NCBI GenBank assembly: GCA_027038695.1
Contig: JALWHA010000251.1
Span: forward strand, 1-8,500
Length of the DNA: 8,500 nt
Reading direction: 5' to 3'
From: Acidobacteriota bacterium
GTDB taxonomy: Bacteria; Acidobacteriota; Holophagae; Thermotomaculales; Thermotomaculaceae
Below are positions 7,127-8,500 of this stretch, in pieces (positions within the stretch are counted from its first letter, which is position 1; the number at the start of each line of letters is the position of its first letter). The notes below the pieces were generated by a model that saw only the letters and a program-made list of their open reading frames with translations, made no database searches and was not told the DNA's origin. The translations under genes and the position numbers were made by a program.

Positions 7127-7863
7127 TGCAACACTATCCTTCCTTCTATCTTTTCGTTGATGTTTTTATGCTTTTTAATGTATTCAATGATTGCTTCCCT
7201 TAACAAAACCTTTGTATCCTTAACCAATTCCCCCTTTTGCATTGCAGGCATACTTCCGCCCCCTTTGTAAAGATAGTCAATTGTTGCTACTTTGTAGGTT
7301 TTATAATCCTCTACCTGCTTCCCATTAACATAAGCGTCAATCAAACCGTCGGTAACCGTAATTGTTAAGTTTGAAACAGGCTCACCCTTATTTTCAACAA
7401 TCTCCCTTATAAGTTCAAGAAAGTCTTTGCCTGAAAATTTCAAGATAACAATCCTGTTTTGAAAAGGCATTAAATTAAAAGCATCTTTAACTTTTATCTC
7501 TCCTTTGTATATGGGAGACCTCAACCCGCCGCTATTTGTAATTGCACAATCAACCTCTTTGTCAAAGTGTTTGGCGGTCTCGTAAATAACATCTGAGACA
7601 AAATTGCCGAGTGTTGATTCAGGCTTAGCCTTAACAAGGTCAACCTCTGCATAGCCTATCACAGTATTCATTTCTTTATAAAGTTGTTCTTTATACGGCT
7701 TTATTATTTTCACTATTTCTTTATCTTCCGGAATATCCTTTGAAACATCGGAATGATACCACTGGAATTTTGTTCCCTGTTGCTTTTTATAAACTGTTTC
7801 AGGTTTTGAAACACAGGAAACAAAAATTAAAAGTAAGGCACATAGCATTAAAAGTTTTTTCAT
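7123..7863 (-). CDS. 5'-nucleotidase C-terminal-domain lipoprotein, partner of the adjacent metallophosphoesterase
   Basis: A 246-residue protein consisting of a signal and one 5'-nucleotidase C-terminal domain, the nucleotide-binding half of UshA-type enzymes. The N-terminus is KK, a hydrophobic run, then FVSC with Cys17 as the likely lipidation site. The lipobox is slightly atypical (Phe at -3), but the context fits a lipoprotein. Family features: ESTLGN (82-87), an ITNSGGLRS stretch (108-116) corresponding to the N-G-G-x-R substrate loop, MPFQN (132-136) with the aromatic residue expected to stack on the base, and ATIDYLYKGGG (193-203). In many homologues the last motif ends in GGD; here Gly-Ser follows, so a ribose contact may be lost. 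It has no metal-binding motifs and cannot be catalytic alone. Its start overlaps the queC stop (ATGA), with GAGGGGG about seven bases upstream. Adjacent genes with this division of domains are known in Bacteroidetes-type genomes. Confidence 0.9.
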   Translation of the reverse strand: MKKLLMLCALLLIFVSCVSKPETVYKKQQGTKFQWYHSDVSKDIPEDKEIVKIIKPYKEQLYKEMNTVIGYAEVDLVKAKPESTLGNFVSDVIYETAKHFDKEVDCAITNSGGLRSPIYKGEIKVKDAFNLMPFQNRIVILKFSGKDFLELIREIVENKGEPVSNLTITVTDGLIDAYVNGKQVEDYKTYKVATIDYLYKGGGSMPAMQKGELVKDTKVLLREAIIEYIKKHKNINEKIEGRIVLQ

Positions 7864-8500
7864 ATTTCAGCCCCCTCAGGGTAATTCAGCGGGTCTTTGT
7901 AACCTGCCTCTTTAAACCCTTTTAGCCTTAATTTACAGGAATCACATTTCCCGCAAGGGTTTCCTTGAGAATCGGGATTGTAGCAACTGTTGGTTAGAGA
8001 GTAATCAACCCCCAATTCCATACCTAATTTTATTATTTCAGATTTTTTCAAATCAATCAAAGGGGTATGGATTTTAAAACTCTTTCCCATATCGGAATAC
8101 TTTGTCCCGAGAGTAATTGCCTTTTCCATAGTCTTTATAAACTCAGGCCTACAATCAGGGTAACCGCTGTAATCAAGTGCATTTACCCCTATAAAGATGT
8201 CTTCTATATCGTTAACCTCGCAAAACCCCGCCGCGATGGATAAAAACATTGTATTTCTTGCCGGGACATAGGTAATTGGAATGCCTTCCCCTATTTTTTC
8301 AACAGGCACATCAGGCACATCTATTGTTTTATCGGTTAAGGCAGAGCCACCTATAATGTTCAATGATAGCGGAAAAATAAAATGAACAGCATTGTACTTT
8401 TTAGCCAGAGATTTTGCCCTGTCTAATTCTATTTTATGCCTCTGGCCGTAATCAAAACTCAAAGCATAAGGCTTAAACCCTTTATCCACCGCAATTGCCA
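7860..8500 (-). CDS. queC: 7-cyano-7-deazaguanine synthase QueC (5' end cut by window edge)
   Basis: QueC is a cytoplasmic ATP- and zinc-dependent enzyme that turns 7-carboxy-7-deazaguanine into preQ0, a step towards queuosine at tRNA position 34. The frame is open to the right edge (212 complete residues visible, beginning AIAVDKGF), so the GTG at 8489 is an internal Val codon and not the start. About 20 N-terminal residues, including the PP-loop SGGxDS, lie outside the window. Visible family features are SFDYGQRH, VPARNTMFLSIA, GVNALDYSGYPDCRPEF and, near the C-terminus, a zinc site with four cysteines: SCYNP, then CGKCDSC (about 7935-7990). The C-terminus is a normal length. Its TGA overlaps the ATG of the lipoprotein gene by four bases, which makes it the first visible gene of the cluster. 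The cluster promoter is not in view. Confidence 0.96.
   Translation of the reverse strand, partial: AIAVDKGFKPYALSFDYGQRHKIELDRAKSLAKKYNAVHFIFPLSLNIIGGSALTDKTIDVPDVPVEKIGEGIPITYVPARNTMFLSIAAGFCEVNDIEDIFIGVNALDYSGYPDCRPEFIKTMEKAITLGTKYSDMGKSFKIHTPLIDLKKSEIIKLGMELGVDYSLTNSCYNPDSQGNPCGKCDSCKLRLKGFKEAGYKDPLNYPEGAEI

Noticed and set aside
7860..8489. GTG at 8489 as the start of a short QueC
   Set aside because: The frame continues to the window edge with residues that fit QueC, and the essential PP-loop lies further upstream, so GTG is an internal Val codon.

Overview
The window is a stretch of an AT-rich bacterial chromosome in which every gene I can support lies on the minus strand. A RodZ-type morphology protein, a Tat signal, a candidate lipoprotein signal and a split periplasmic-type 5'-nucleotidase suggest a diderm (Gram-negative-type) bacterium. 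The sequence alone does not let me name the phylum. I see no tRNA, rRNA, CRISPR array, insertion sequence or phage gene.

In transcription order (high to low coordinate), the first block is a tight four-gene cluster. It holds queC (7-cyano-7-deazaguanine synthase, 5' end cut by the window edge), a candidate lipoprotein made of a 5'-nucleotidase C-terminal domain, a Tat-exported metallophosphoesterase equivalent to the 5'-nucleotidase catalytic domain, and tsaD (t6A37 tRNA modification). Successive genes overlap by 4, 4 and 1 bases, so they are almost certainly co-transcribed and translationally coupled. The two middle genes together supply the two domains of a UshA-like enzyme. The two outer genes both serve tRNA modification (queuosine at position 34, t6A at position 37).

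A 284-base AT-rich spacer (4960-5243) follows. It holds a plausible sigma-70-type promoter and two very short ORFs of doubtful reality. It leads to one very large gene (703-4959) for a secreted subtilisin-like (S8) serine protease of 1418 residues. The protease carries a signal peptide, two prodomain-like modules, the full catalytic machinery, and a long tail: beta-sandwich, fibronectin III, MAM-like jelly-roll, two almost identical Ig-like repeats and two P/Homo B domains. The Ig-like pair is a 261-base-period tandem DNA repeat whose copies are about 98% identical over 205 bases and then drop abruptly to about 81%.

The protease gene ends in a clear intrinsic terminator (644-677). Immediately after the U-tract, a RodZ-like helix-turn-helix/transmembrane gene begins at 629 and runs off the left edge. 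It has no visible Shine-Dalgarno sequence, and an extended -10 element sits exactly where it would give a leaderless mRNA. The leftmost 630 bases are therefore a gene, not an intergenic gap.

I found no undescribed defence, mobile or RNA system. The most unusual points are the terminator/leaderless-promoter junction, the homogenised repeat in the protease and the domain-split nucleotidase exported by two routes.
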